From Achromobacter pulmonis (lineage in GTDB: Bacteria > Pseudomonadota > Gammaproteobacteria > Burkholderiales > Burkholderiaceae_B): DNA of 64,000 bases. The translations under genes were made by a program, and so were the position numbers. The stretch covers positions 17,237 through 81,236 of the forward strand of contig NZ_CADIJV010000026.1 in the NCBI RefSeq assembly GCF_902859765.1. Reading direction: 5' to 3'. Every line of letters begins with the position of its first letter. Position 1 is the stretch's first letter. This document shows, in pieces, positions 33,840 to 43,198 of this stretch. Below the pieces are notes generated by a model. The model was given only the letters and a program-made list of their open reading frames with translations, was not told the origin of the DNA and did not search any database.

Positions 33840-34799
33840 CTACGGCGCCGGCGCGCGCGCCATGCTGGGCGTCTGCGGCTGAAATCTGCGCCACACGCGG
33901 CGCAGGTGCTGGGCCGAGCCGAAGCCCGATTTTTCCGCCACGGCTTCCAGATTCAAGCGGGTTTCGCGCAGCATGTCGCGCGCCAGCGCCACGCGTATCT
34001 GATACAGGTAATCCATCGGCGTGCAGCCGGCATGTTCATGGAACAGGCGCGTCAGGTGGCGCGGGCTGGTGTGGGCTTGTTCGGCCAGCGACTGCGCCGA
34101 CCAGGGCGCCGCCGGGTTGCGCACGACCGCGTCCTGCACCCGGTGCACGCCGGGATGCATATGGTTGCGGTGCTCCAGCCAGGGGGACAAGGCCGAGTCG
34201 CTGCCGGCGCGCCGCTGGTACACCACCATGTCGCGCGCCACTTCGCTGGCCACCCGCGGGCCGCAGTGACGCGACACCATGTGCAACGCCAGATCGATGC
34301 CGGCGGTGATGCCGGCGCTGCTGACCAGGTTGCCATCCTCGACGAAGATGCGGTTGTCGTGCAATCGGGCGCTCGGATCCATGTCGGCGAGCTGCGCCAG
34401 GCAGCTGTGGTGCGTGGTGCACTCGCGCTGGCGCGTCAGGCCGGCCGCGGCGGCGAACAGCGCGCCGGCGCAGACGGTCATCAAGGTGAAGCCGTCGACC
34501 GGGTGGCGCCGCGCCAGCCAGTCGATGATCCGGCGGGCCTCGGGTTCGTCCAGCCGGGTGGGTTTGCCGACCACGCCCGAGATGATCACCAGGGCCTCGG
34601 GCGGCAACTGCTCGGGCAAGGGCTGGATCCGCGCCAGGTGCAGGCCGGGAATGCCGCTTTCGATTTCGGTCGAGGGGCCGCAGAAATGCTGCTCAAAGGC
34701 GCCGGGACACAGCTTGTTGGCGACCCGGAACGCCTCGGCCGGTCCGGCCACGTCGAGCAGCACGATTCCCCGGGGCAGGATGAAGTGCACGGGAATCAT
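33840..34799 (-). CDS. GlxA-type AraC-family transcriptional regulator
   Basis: A 319-residue regulator with a DJ-1/PfpI-like N-terminal domain (about residues 1-180; LIISGVVGKPTRLDEPEAR, then TVCAGALFAAAAGLT) and a C-terminal AraC double HTH (about residues 215-310; SPRHLTRLFHEHAGCTPMDYL, then EAVAEKSGFGSAQHLRRVWRR). The Cys in VCAGAL is kept, but the class is usually a sensor, not an enzyme. It follows the cysteine hydrolase gene by 12 bp on the same strand and probably regulates it. Confidence 0.92.
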   Translation of the reverse strand: MIPVHFILPRGIVLLDVAGPAEAFRVANKLCPGAFEQHFCGPSTEIESGIPGLHLARIQPLPEQLPPEALVIISGVVGKPTRLDEPEARRIIDWLARRHPVDGFTLMTVCAGALFAAAAGLTRQRECTTHHSCLAQLADMDPSARLHDNRIFVEDGNLVSSAGITAGIDLALHMVSRHCGPRVASEVARDMVVYQRRAGSDSALSPWLEHRNHMHPGVHRVQDAVVRNPAAPWSAQSLAEQAHTSPRHLTRLFHEHAGCTPMDYLYQIRVALARDMLRETRLNLEAVAEKSGFGSAQHLRRVWRRFQPQTPSMARAPAP

Positions 34800-34811
34800 G
34801 GCGGCTCGTCC

Positions 34812-35381
34812 TCAGTGCGCGTCGGAGAAGACGTCGGCGGCGCGGGCAATGCGGGCAAAACGGCCCTGCAGCACCAGTTCGGTGGCATCGCGGATCTCGG
34901 CCGGGGTGTAGTGCTTGCCGGACGGGCTCTGCATCGCGAAGGTCAGCGTGGCGTCGGTCGGGAACACCACCTTGAAGCCGTCGTCGCTGGCGTGGCGGGT
35001 GGTGGTCTCGCAGCATTGTTCGGTGCGGATGCCGCTGACGATGACGCCCTCGACACCGTGCGTGCGCAGCCAGTCCTGCAAGGTGGCGCCGTCGGCATCC
35101 CTGGCGTAGAGCGAGGAGTGCACGGTCTTGTGGAACACCGCGTCGGGTTCGATGTGCAGTTCCTTCAGGGTCTTGACGTGGCCGGAGGCCAGCGAGAACG
35201 GGTTGGCCGGATCATTGGCGGCGCTGGTGTGGAATACCTGCAGCACCGGGACGCCGCGGGCGCGGGCGGCGTCGATCAGGCCCTGCAGTTGCGAGATGAA
35301 TGCCGGATATTCCGATTCATCCCAAAACGGACGTTGACGAAAAGAATCCTGGACGTCGATGACAATCAATGCCTGTTTCAT
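34812..35381 (-). CDS. Isochorismatase-family cysteine hydrolase
   Basis: A 189-residue hydrolase with triad Asp9 (ALIVIDVQDSF), Lys85 (VFHKTVHSS) and Cys123 (GIRTEQCCETT). It belongs to the nicotinamidase/isochorismatase-like group but the substrate is unknown. The start at 35381 has AAGGAG upstream; the longer open frame overlaps non-coding leader and ribD. It is paired with a GlxA-type regulator downstream, a combination common for small inducible hydrolase units. Confidence 0.9.
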   Translation of the reverse strand: MKQALIVIDVQDSFRQRPFWDESEYPAFISQLQGLIDAARARGVPVLQVFHTSAANDPANPFSLASGHVKTLKELHIEPDAVFHKTVHSSLYARDADGATLQDWLRTHGVEGVIVSGIRTEQCCETTTRHASDDGFKVVFPTDATLTFAMQSPSGKHYTPAEIRDATELVLQGRFARIARAADVFSDAH

Positions 35382-35571
35382 GGCTGCGGGCTCCTTGCCG
35401 AGGTATTTCAGGGGGTTGTGGCATATTGTGATGCCGCCGGCAGCGCCGGGCGAGGCCGGCTCCAGACCAGCATCGGCCTGAAACGGACATTGAGCGGCAG
35501 GCCCGGGAAGCATCATAGCGCGCCCCGCGACGATACGCCCCGGCGGCGCGCCGCGGACATACAATCCCAGC

Positions 35572-36744
35572 ATGATGATGAACCCCAGCGTGAACCCCAG
35601 CGAACCCGAAGACCTGTCCTGGATGCGGCGCGCCCTGGCGCTGGCGCAGACCGTCATGTACTCGACCGCGCCCAATCCCCGAGTCGGCTGCGTCATCGTG
35701 CGCGATGGCCGGGTCCTGGGCGAAGGCGCGACCCAGCCGCCTGGAGGGCCGCACGCCGAAGTCTGCGCCCTGCGCGATGCCCAGGCGCGCGGCGAATCGG
35801 TGGCGGGCGCCACCGTTTACGTCACGCTGGAGCCGTGCAGCCATTTCGGCCGTACGCCGCCCTGCGTCGAGGCGCTGCTGGCGGCTGCGCCGGCGCGCGT
35901 GGTGGTGGCGATCGGCGATCCCAATCCGCTGGTCAACGGCAAGGGCCTGGCGCGGCTGCGCGAGGCCGGCATTGCCGTCACCACGGGCATCTGCCGCGAA
36001 GAGGCGCTGGCGCTGAATGCCGGTTTCATTGCGCGCATGAGCCGCGGGCGGCCTTGGACCTGGCTCAAGATGGCGACGTCGCTGGACGGACGCAGCGCGC
36101 TGCAGAACGGCCTGTCGCAATGGATCACCGGCCCCGAGGCGCGCGCCGACGGGCATCGCTGGCGCGCGCGCAGCTGCGTGGTGCTGACCGGCATCGGCAC
36201 GATACTCAAGGACGACCCGCAACTGACCGTGCGTAGCGTGGCGACGCCGCGCCAGCCGCGCCGGGCGGTAGTCGACGGCCGCTTCGAGATTCCCGAGGAC
36301 GCGCGCCTGTTCGATGGCGGCGAGGTCATCGTGTTCACGGCCCGCGCCGATGCCGCCAAGCAGGCGCGGCTGGAAGCCCGGAATGTGCGCGTGGTGCCGA
36401 TGCCGGCCGAGACGCCCGATCGGGTCGATCTGCCGGCGATGATGCACTGGCTGGCCGCGCAGCAGTGCAACGAAGTCCACGTCGAGGCCGGCGCGGGCCT
36501 GAGCGGCGCGCTGGTGGCGGCAGGCTGCATCGATGAACTGCTGATCTATATGGCGCCGATGCTGTTGGGCGACGCCGCCGGCGTGGTCAAGCTGCCGCTG
36601 CTTGAGCGCCTGGATGGCGCGCCGCGTTATGAATTCATCGAGGCCGAGCGGGTTGCCGCCGACCTGCGCGTGCGTGCGCGGGTGCCGGAGCATTGGCGCG
36701 GACTGCTGCGGCGGGTCGCGTTGCCCGCCGCAGAGGAGCCCTAG
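35572..36744 (+). CDS. ribD: Bifunctional riboflavin deaminase/reductase RibD
   Basis: A 390-residue two-domain enzyme. The N-terminal deaminase (about 15-140) has the zinc motif GGPHAEVCAL and PCSHFGRTPPC. The C-terminal reductase (about 160-380) has WLKMATSLDGRSA, TGIGTILKDDPQLTVR and the late GAGLSGALVAAG. It carries out steps two and three of riboflavin synthesis. Its TAG stop overlaps the TAG of the opposing gene in a shared CTAG at 36741-36744. The start is one of three consecutive ATGs; none has a clear ribosome site. Confidence 0.96.
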   Translation: MMMNPSVNPSEPEDLSWMRRALALAQTVMYSTAPNPRVGCVIVRDGRVLGEGATQPPGGPHAEVCALRDAQARGESVAGATVYVTLEPCSHFGRTPPCVEALLAAAPARVVVAIGDPNPLVNGKGLARLREAGIAVTTGICREEALALNAGFIARMSRGRPWTWLKMATSLDGRSALQNGLSQWITGPEARADGHRWRARSCVVLTGIGTILKDDPQLTVRSVATPRQPRRAVVDGRFEIPEDARLFDGGEVIVFTARADAAKQARLEARNVRVVPMPAETPDRVDLPAMMHWLAAQQCNEVHVEAGAGLSGALVAAGCIDELLIYMAPMLLGDAAGVVKLPLLERLDGAPRYEFIEAERVAADLRVRARVPEHWRGLLRRVALPAAEEP

Positions 36745-39197
36745 CGTCTCCTGCCGGTGGCGGCCGGGCCGCCATCGCGCCAGGCCCACAGGCCGGCGCC
36801 AAGCGCCGCCAGGGCCAGCAACCCGCTGGCTAGCAACAGGCCGGCATGCTGCTGGCGTGCGTGTTCCCAGGCCTTCCATGCCTGGATGTAGTGAAAGCGC
36901 GCGGCCGACTGGAAATCCGGCTCCGGGCATTCGCGGCCGAAGGTGTCGCCGAAGGGCACCCGCGCGCCCTGATCCACATACCGCAGGTAGATGGCGGTGG
37001 CGCGCGCCGGCGTGTCATCGATCACGTAGCTTGCGCCGTGGCACAGCACGGCCGCGAAGGCCTGCGAGCGGGAGGGCAGTTCGTCGGCCGCTTTCAGTGC
37101 GTAGCCGGCGGCGATCTGGCGGTAGTGGTAGCGCACGTTGGGGCGCGCCTCGCTGGCCGCGTAGCGGGCGCGTTCCTCCGGGGTCACGTAAGGGCCGGGC
37201 AGGTCCGCCTCGGCCCGTTGCCGGGGAGTATCCATTGGCTGCCCGGCGTCTGCGCGCGCCTCGCGCCACCAGGGGTTGGCATCGCGGCCGGCGCCCGCCG
37301 AGTAGTTGCCATCGTAGACGGCGTAGTCAGGCCCCTGCTCGTAGCCCATGATGCGGATGCCGTCACGGCGCGCCAGCGCCGCGGCGTCATACCAGGCCCT
37401 GGCGCGGCGGGTGCGGCCCCAGGCGCTGCCCGCCGTCTGCAGCGCGGTTGCATACTGGGCGGCGCGCAGGCGCACGTCGGACTCCCGGATCGTCCAATTG
37501 CCGTCGTCATCGTCGACGCGGGCAAAGCGCGGGTCGTCATCGGCCGGAAAATAAGGCAGGGCCTCGGCTGCGCGGCCTTCGCGCACCAGGCGCCGGGCCA
37601 GCAGCTGGCGCAGGCGGTCGTGCGCGGGCGGGGGATTCAGGCGGCGCCATGCATAGAACTGGTCGGGGGTATAGCTGCCAAAGCCGGCCGGGCGCGCAGG
37701 CGCCGGCGTGGCGGCAGGCAGGCGGTCGACATAGGCCTTGAGTTCCTCGGTGGTGAGCACGCGTTCGGCCACGTAGGCGGCGTCGTTCCAGTAAGGCGAC
37801 TGGGTCCAGCCTTCAGCGGGCCGGTTGGCGCCGTCGCCGGCCGCGGCCGCGCGATACAGCTGGTCCAGCGCTTCCACGTATTGGCCACGCGACAGCGACA
37901 GCACGCCTTGCTCGGCCTTGAGCCGCGCGCCCGATTCCGGTTCGACGCTGCCATCGGCGCGCGGAAACGCCCCGACGGCGCGCGCATAGGCCTGGGCGGC
38001 GAGTTCGTTGTCGCCGCGGCGGATGGCCAGCTTGGCCCGTACCCACCACGCCAATGCCGTGTCGAGCCGGTTGGCCAGGGCCTGGGCCAGATCGTAGCGG
38101 CCGACGCGGTAGGCCAGCGCCGCGACCCGGTCAGCGTTGGCGATGCGCTGCGGTTCCTGGGTCTGCAACGCGGCCGCCAGCGATTGCAGGGCCGGGTTCG
38201 GCGCCACGTTGGGAGCGCCGTCGGCGGCATCGGCCAGGCTCAGGCGGCCGCTGCGTTCGAAGTTGGCGAACGGGTCGCGCGCGCTGTCGGGCTTGCCGTC
38301 GACAATGTCGCCGATCCGGGCCAGGCCATACGCCACCAGCAGGCGCTGACCGACCGGATCGTCGATCAGCCGGCCGGCGCGGGCCGGCGAGGTCAGCGCC
38401 CAGTCGGCGATCAGGCGCAGCGATTCGCGCCCGCTGACCGAGTCGCGCGCGGCCTGGGCGGCGTACAGGCGCACCGCCTGTTGCAGATCGGGGGGCGCCA
38501 CGGCGTCCAGACAGGGCGTCGCGTTGACGACGTCTGCGTAGGCGCATTGCCCCAGATTGCCGCGCAACGACAGTCGCGCCTGCTGGCCGTAGCTGGCGAC
38601 GGCCAGGCCGAGCGGATCGGGAGCCCCATGCCGCGCCAGGTCGCGCACGCGGGCATAGCCCTGCGCCGCTGCTGCCGCATCCGTGATCTCGGCCAACATG
38701 TAAGTGGCCCAGACGCTGCGTGTCGCGGCCTGTTCGGCGGGTAGCGCCAGAATTGCCCGCAGGCGCTGACGCGCCCGTTCCCAACGGTCCTCGTCCGGCG
38801 CTTGCGGCGCCGTGCGGTAGTCGACCGCGGCCGCGGCATAGAGGCGGACGGCTTCGGGCAGGCCCGCGCCTGCGGCGTAGGCCTGGTCGCCATCGGCGCG
38901 CGCGCGCATCGTTCGCACCTGTTCGTATTGCGTTGGTGTGAGCGTGGTGTCGTAGGATTCCGGGATGGCGTCGGAGCGGTAGCTGCCGTCCGGCAGCAGC
39001 GGCGACTCATTGGCCCGCAGCGCATCCGTGGCGGGCACCAGCCGCGCCGCCTCATAGGCGAATGAATTGGCGGGCGTGCCTTGCAGGGTGCTCGCGCGAT
39101 CATCCAGCAATTGCGGCGGGAAGTCGGGACCACAGGCGATGACGAGGCCAGTGCCGGCCAGCAGCAGGGCGACGGCCAGCGTTTTACGGTTGTACAT
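36741..39197 (-). CDS. Large predicted lipoprotein with TPR-like helical body, unknown function
   Basis: 818 residues. The signal peptide MYNRKTLAVALLLAGTG ends in a lipobox, LVIAC, followed by GPDFPP at the mature N-terminus. A long Ala/Arg-rich helical middle suggests tetratricopeptide-like repeats. The last ~30 residues are a hydrophobic segment (GLLLASGLLALAALGAGLWA) plus a basic tail, so both ends may be membrane-linked. I do not recognise a named family. The start was set at MYNRKTL because it gives the lipoprotein signal. The gene overlaps the upstream DUF3142 gene by 14 bp and the opposing ribD stop. Confidence 0.75.
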   Translation of the reverse strand: MYNRKTLAVALLLAGTGLVIACGPDFPPQLLDDRASTLQGTPANSFAYEAARLVPATDALRANESPLLPDGSYRSDAIPESYDTTLTPTQYEQVRTMRARADGDQAYAAGAGLPEAVRLYAAAAVDYRTAPQAPDEDRWERARQRLRAILALPAEQAATRSVWATYMLAEITDAAAAAQGYARVRDLARHGAPDPLGLAVASYGQQARLSLRGNLGQCAYADVVNATPCLDAVAPPDLQQAVRLYAAQAARDSVSGRESLRLIADWALTSPARAGRLIDDPVGQRLLVAYGLARIGDIVDGKPDSARDPFANFERSGRLSLADAADGAPNVAPNPALQSLAAALQTQEPQRIANADRVAALAYRVGRYDLAQALANRLDTALAWWVRAKLAIRRGDNELAAQAYARAVGAFPRADGSVEPESGARLKAEQGVLSLSRGQYVEALDQLYRAAAAGDGANRPAEGWTQSPYWNDAAYVAERVLTTEELKAYVDRLPAATPAPARPAGFGSYTPDQFYAWRRLNPPPAHDRLRQLLARRLVREGRAAEALPYFPADDDPRFARVDDDDGNWTIRESDVRLRAAQYATALQTAGSAWGRTRRARAWYDAAALARRDGIRIMGYEQGPDYAVYDGNYSAGAGRDANPWWREARADAGQPMDTPRQRAEADLPGPYVTPEERARYAASEARPNVRYHYRQIAAGYALKAADELPSRSQAFAAVLCHGASYVIDDTPARATAIYLRYVDQGARVPFGDTFGRECPEPDFQSAARFHYIQAWKAWEHARQQHAGLLLASGLLALAALGAGLWAWRDGGPAATGRRR

Positions 39198-40392
39198 GCA
39201 AGCTCGGCGTTGGGGAGTCACAGCGGATCCATCCTATGGCGCGTTCAGCGCCGGCGCGCAGCAGGCCATCCTGCGCGCGCCGAAGATACCTGCCCTCGCG
39301 ATCGTACTCAAGGGTATAGCCGTTGATGCCGTCGGCGGCGGCGCAGCGGGCGTCCAGTCTGACCATGAAGGGCAGCGGCATGTCGGCGTTGCCGCGGTTG
39401 GCCAGCAGCACGTCGCGCGCGCCGCCGGAGTCCGGCGGATTGATCGCGACTGCCAGCGCCGGCGCCAGGGGCTGGCGCGCCAGCACCGCGCGCCAGGTCC
39501 GCAGGCTCCAGGCGCGCGTGTCGGCCTGGGTCGGCAGGCGGAACCAGACGATGCCGGCCAGGCGCGCCGGGCGCGCGCGATCGAGCGCACCGACAAAGGC
39601 CGCGACGGTGCCTGGCGCCGCCAGCAGTTCGGCCGAACGGCCGCCCGGCATCAACGCTGGCCGTTCGCTTTCGACCGCAACGATCTGGCCTTGTTCGTCC
39701 CATGCGACCCGGCTGCCGTAGGCCGGCAGCGCCACCCGCCAAGGTTTGCCGGTGCGCTGGGCGTAAGCGTCGAGCCAGGCACGCGCGTGCGCGGCGTCGA
39801 ACAGCAGCCCCTGCGCCGGGTTCGATACGGCATGCACTTGCAACACCGTTTCGTCCGGTACCGCCAGCAGGCCGGCCAGCGCGGGGCTGTCCAGCCAGGT
39901 GGGCAGCGCGGTGATCGACAACGGCAGGTCGGGCGGCAGCCGGGTCTTCAACGTGGTCAGCAGCGCGGTATAGGCCGGCAGCCGCGCGGTGGCGCAGTCG
40001 TAGTCGATTTCCAGGCCGGCCAGCGCGATGCCGGCGTTGCGCCAGACGGCGAGCGTGGCGGTGGCGCGCGCGGCAATCTCGGCCTCGCGCAACGCGCCGA
40101 CGCGGCCATCCAGCCGCAGCACCAGCACCACCGGACGGCCGGTCGCCGCCAGCGCGGCCAGGTCGGGCGCCGCTTCGAACCAGACGCCGTCGGCGCGCAG
40201 TTCGGCCGCCAGCACGCGCCACGATCGCAGCACATCGGCGCTTTCATTCAGCGCCTGGACCAGCGCGGGCGTCCAGCGCCGCTGCCAGACATAGGCATCG
40301 TTGGGCAAAGGAGGCAGGGCGCGTTCGCAGGCCGCCAGCAGCACGGCGCAGAACGGCAGGAGGCAAAGCGCCGCGAGACGCCGGCCGCGCAT
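39184..40392 (-). CDS. DUF3142-like predicted lipoprotein
   Basis: 402 residues from the chosen ATG. A compact lipoprotein signal (MRGRRLAALCLLPFCAVLLAAC) precedes a TIM-barrel-like sequence: LEIDYDCATARLPAYTALL, ITALPTWLDSP, QVHAVSN and VALPAYGSRVAWD. Strand ends rich in Asp/Tyr recall glycoside-hydrolase-type barrels of the DUF3142 family, whose activity is unknown. ATGs at 40422 and 40446 are in frame, but the codons between them are atypical for this genome (TCA, CAT, TCT), so I prefer 40392. It is translationally coupled to the large lipoprotein gene (14-bp overlap). Confidence 0.72.
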   Translation of the reverse strand: MRGRRLAALCLLPFCAVLLAACERALPPLPNDAYVWQRRWTPALVQALNESADVLRSWRVLAAELRADGVWFEAAPDLAALAATGRPVVLVLRLDGRVGALREAEIAARATATLAVWRNAGIALAGLEIDYDCATARLPAYTALLTTLKTRLPPDLPLSITALPTWLDSPALAGLLAVPDETVLQVHAVSNPAQGLLFDAAHARAWLDAYAQRTGKPWRVALPAYGSRVAWDEQGQIVAVESERPALMPGGRSAELLAAPGTVAAFVGALDRARPARLAGIVWFRLPTQADTRAWSLRTWRAVLARQPLAPALAVAINPPDSGGARDVLLANRGNADMPLPFMVRLDARCAAADGINGYTLEYDREGRYLRRAQDGLLRAGAERAIGWIRCDSPTPSLHVQP

Positions 40393-41260
40393 CGACGCGC
40401 GGCTGATGCGAGACCCATGCATGACGGGACGCAGGCGTGACGGCATGGTGTACGGGACAGCGTTTGAATGGCGGCGCGAGGCGCCAGGTCGGCCAATGCG
40501 AGATTCTATCCTTGACGGTGCAAGGGGTATTAGCACTCTGCCGCCCCGGCTGCCAATCGATGCCGCGACAGCCTATGACAAGCGCCGGGACAGCGTTTGC
40601 CGGCGCGGCTTGCGGCCTGATCGCAGCAAGTTTGAGAACGATTTTCGCGCCTCATATAAGGGTTGTCGATGGGTGTTTTTTTACCGCATTGCCTCAAATG
40701 AATTGCCACAAAGCCGTCAAATCGGCTTAGCATAAGCCCATGACTTGGCGCTACGCGCGCATGGCTTGCTCCACGACCCGCCACGCGCCCTCGTCACCAC
40801 GGATTCCAGTGTCGTGTACCGGCGCTTTCATATACCCGGACCGGCGCTTGCTGAACGCAGTCGCTTTGCGCCGTTCAGACCGTTCGCTGCCATCGCATAG
40901 CGAACGCACCGGACTTGTGTCCGGATCATAAGAATCCACCGGGATATCGCTCATCCCTTCAAATAATTGCTGACCATTTCATGCGTGGCCGCATCGTGCG
41001 CCCGTGCTACAGCGATATGCTGAAGGCGAAGGGCTGAACTTATTCACGTTGGTTGCAATCCTTGATGGAACTTGTGTCTCAAGTGCGCAGCCTAAACGGA
41101 AAGGGCCCGATCGTGCTCTTGGTTGATGTGTGGCGAAAGCAACATACAACCGTGCCGAGATTGCTGAAGGCGAGATTGACTAGTCACGCTCAAGCACTGA
41201 GGCACACAATGGGGACACGTAGGGACGTAATGGCTTTTTCGCGTGTTGTAGGAGGTTTCC
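40393..41260. other. 868-bp AT-richer gap between a lipoprotein pair and prkA
   Basis: No conserved gene is recognisable. GC content falls by eye to about 50-55% between 40600 and 41260. The minus strand has a short ATG ORF (40751-40954, MSDIPVDSYDP...) whose start overlaps, as ATGA, the stop of a further 27-codon open stretch upstream. The pair could be remnants of a lost operon. TGACTAGTCA (41177-41186) is a perfect 10-bp palindrome 75 bp before prkA. I found no convincing sigma-54 or sigma-70 promoter. Confidence 0.45.
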
Positions 41261-43186
41261 GTGCAAAACATCGTCGAAGGCTTCAAGTCGCAGTATGCAA
41301 GAGAGCAGGAGTCAGAGCTTTCCCTCGAGGAATATCTGAACCTCGCCAAACGTGATCCGATGGCATACGCCAGTCCTGCTGAACGCATGCTGGCGGCGAT
41401 TGGCGAACCTGAGATCGTGGATACGCGCAACGACCCACGTCTTTCCCGTTTGTTTTCCAACCGGACCATCCGGCGCTATCCGGCGTTCCAGGAGTTCTAC
41501 GGCATGGAGGACGTGATCGGGCAGATCGTGGCGTTCTTCAAGCATGCCGCGCAGGGACTGGAAGAGCGCAAGCAAATCCTCTATCTGCTGGGACCGGTGG
41601 GCGGCGGCAAGTCGTCCATCGCCGAACGCCTCAAGGTGCTGATGGAGCGCTATCCCATCTACGCGCTCAAGGGCTCGCCCGTGAACGAGTCGCCGCTTGG
41701 CCTGTTCCATCCGGAACGGTTCGGCGACACGCTCGAAAAGGAATACGGCATTCCGCGCCGCTACCTCAGCGGCATCATGTCGCCGTGGGCGGTCAAGCGC
41801 CTGAAGGAGTTCGACGGCGATATCTCGCAATTCCGCGTGGTGCGCCTGAACCCGTCGGTGCTGCGCCAGGTGGCGATCGCCAAGACCGAGCCGGGCGACG
41901 AAAACAACCAGGACATTTCGTCGCTGGTCGGCAAGGTCGACATCCGCAAGCTCGACCGCCACTCGCAGGATGACCCGGACGCCTACAGCTATTCCGGCGG
42001 CTTGTGCCTGGCCAACCAGGGCCTGCTCGAGTTCGTTGAAATGTTCAAGGCGCCGATCAAGATGCTGCACCCGCTGCTGACGGCGACCCAGGAAGGCAAC
42101 TTCAAGGGCACCGAGGGCTTCTCGGCGATTCCGTTCAACGGCTGCATCCTGGCGCACTCGAACGAGTCGGAGTGGCAGACCTTCCGCAACAACAAGCACA
42201 ACGAGGCGTTCCTCGACCGTATCTATATCGTCAAGGTGCCTTACTGCCTGCAGGTGTCGGAAGAAGTCCGCATCTACGAAAAGCTGCTGCATCACAGCTC
42301 GCTGTCGACGGCGCCATGCGCACCGGGAACGCTGGACATGATGGCGCAGTTCTCGGTGCTGACCCGGCTGAAGGAGCCGGAGAACTCCAGTATCTACTCG
42401 AAGCTGCGCGTCTATGACGGTGAAAGCCTCAAGGACGTCGACCCCAAGGCCAAGGCGCTGCAGGAGTACAAGGACTACGCGGGCACCGACGAGGGCATGA
42501 ACGGCGTTTCGACGCGCTTCGCCTACAAGATCCTGTCCAGCGTCTTCAACTATGACCAGACGGAAGTGGCGGCCAATCCGGTGCACCTGATGTACGTGCT
42601 CGAACAGCGTATCGGGCGCGAGGACTATCCGGAGGAAATCCGCCGGCGCTACCTGGAGTTCATCAAGGGCTTCCTGGCGCCGCGCTATGCCGAGTTCATC
42701 GGCAAGGAAATCCAGACGGCCTACCTGGAGTCGTACTCGGAGTATGGCCAGAACATCTTCGACCGCTACGTCACGTTCGCCGACTGCTGGATCCAGGACG
42801 AGGAATTCCGCGACCCGGAAACCGGCGAGAGCTTCGACCGTAGCGCCTTGAACGATGAACTGGAGAAGATCGAGAAGCCCGCCGGCATTGCCAACCCCAA
42901 GGACTTCCGCAACGAGATCGTGAACTTCGTGCTGCGGGCGCGCGCCAACAACAATGGCCGCAACCCGACCTGGACCAGCTATGAAAAGCTGCGCGAAGTG
43001 ATCGAGAAGAAGATGTTCTCGAACACGGAAGACCTGTTGCCGGTGATCTCGTTCAACGCCAAGGCATCGGCCGAGGACAAGAGCAAGCATCAGAGCTTCG
43101 TCGACCGGATGGTGGAGAAGGGCTACACGGAAAAGCAGGTCAGGCTGCTGTGCGAGTGGTATCTCCGTGTGAGGAAGTCTTCCTGA
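41261..43186 (+). CDS. prkA: PrkA AAA+ protein kinase/protease-like
   Basis: A 641-residue cytoplasmic protein of the PrkA/YeaG family. An N-terminal AAA+ domain (Walker A LGPVGGGKSSIAERL at about 108-122) is followed by a C-terminal PrkA domain (about 390-640). E. coli YeaG is linked to nitrogen and carbon starvation; Bacillus PrkA to sporulation. Activity has been described both as serine kinase and as ATP-dependent protease. The start is a GTG preceded by TAGGAGG. It is the first gene of prkA-yeaH-spoVR (12-bp and 4-bp-overlap junctions). Confidence 0.95.
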   Translation: MQNIVEGFKSQYAREQESELSLEEYLNLAKRDPMAYASPAERMLAAIGEPEIVDTRNDPRLSRLFSNRTIRRYPAFQEFYGMEDVIGQIVAFFKHAAQGLEERKQILYLLGPVGGGKSSIAERLKVLMERYPIYALKGSPVNESPLGLFHPERFGDTLEKEYGIPRRYLSGIMSPWAVKRLKEFDGDISQFRVVRLNPSVLRQVAIAKTEPGDENNQDISSLVGKVDIRKLDRHSQDDPDAYSYSGGLCLANQGLLEFVEMFKAPIKMLHPLLTATQEGNFKGTEGFSAIPFNGCILAHSNESEWQTFRNNKHNEAFLDRIYIVKVPYCLQVSEEVRIYEKLLHHSSLSTAPCAPGTLDMMAQFSVLTRLKEPENSSIYSKLRVYDGESLKDVDPKAKALQEYKDYAGTDEGMNGVSTRFAYKILSSVFNYDQTEVAANPVHLMYVLEQRIGREDYPEEIRRRYLEFIKGFLAPRYAEFIGKEIQTAYLESYSEYGQNIFDRYVTFADCWIQDEEFRDPETGESFDRSALNDELEKIEKPAGIANPKDFRNEIVNFVLRARANNNGRNPTWTSYEKLREVIEKKMFSNTEDLLPVISFNAKASAEDKSKHQSFVDRMVEKGYTEKQVRLLCEWYLRVRKSS

Positions 43187-43198
43187 GTGAGGTGAATC

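Noticed and set aside
33906-36236. 776-residue plus-strand ORF
   Set aside because: Spans antisense of two minus-strand genes and runs into ribD in the wrong frame; no domain pattern.
40751-40954. 67-residue minus-strand ORF MSDIPVDSYDP...
   Set aside because: No recognisable family and atypical codon use; kept only as a possible remnant in the gap entry.
40900-41260. Sigma-54 (-24/-12) promoter expected for prkA
   Set aside because: Near matches such as TGGCCGCATCGTGCG have the wrong GG-GC spacing.
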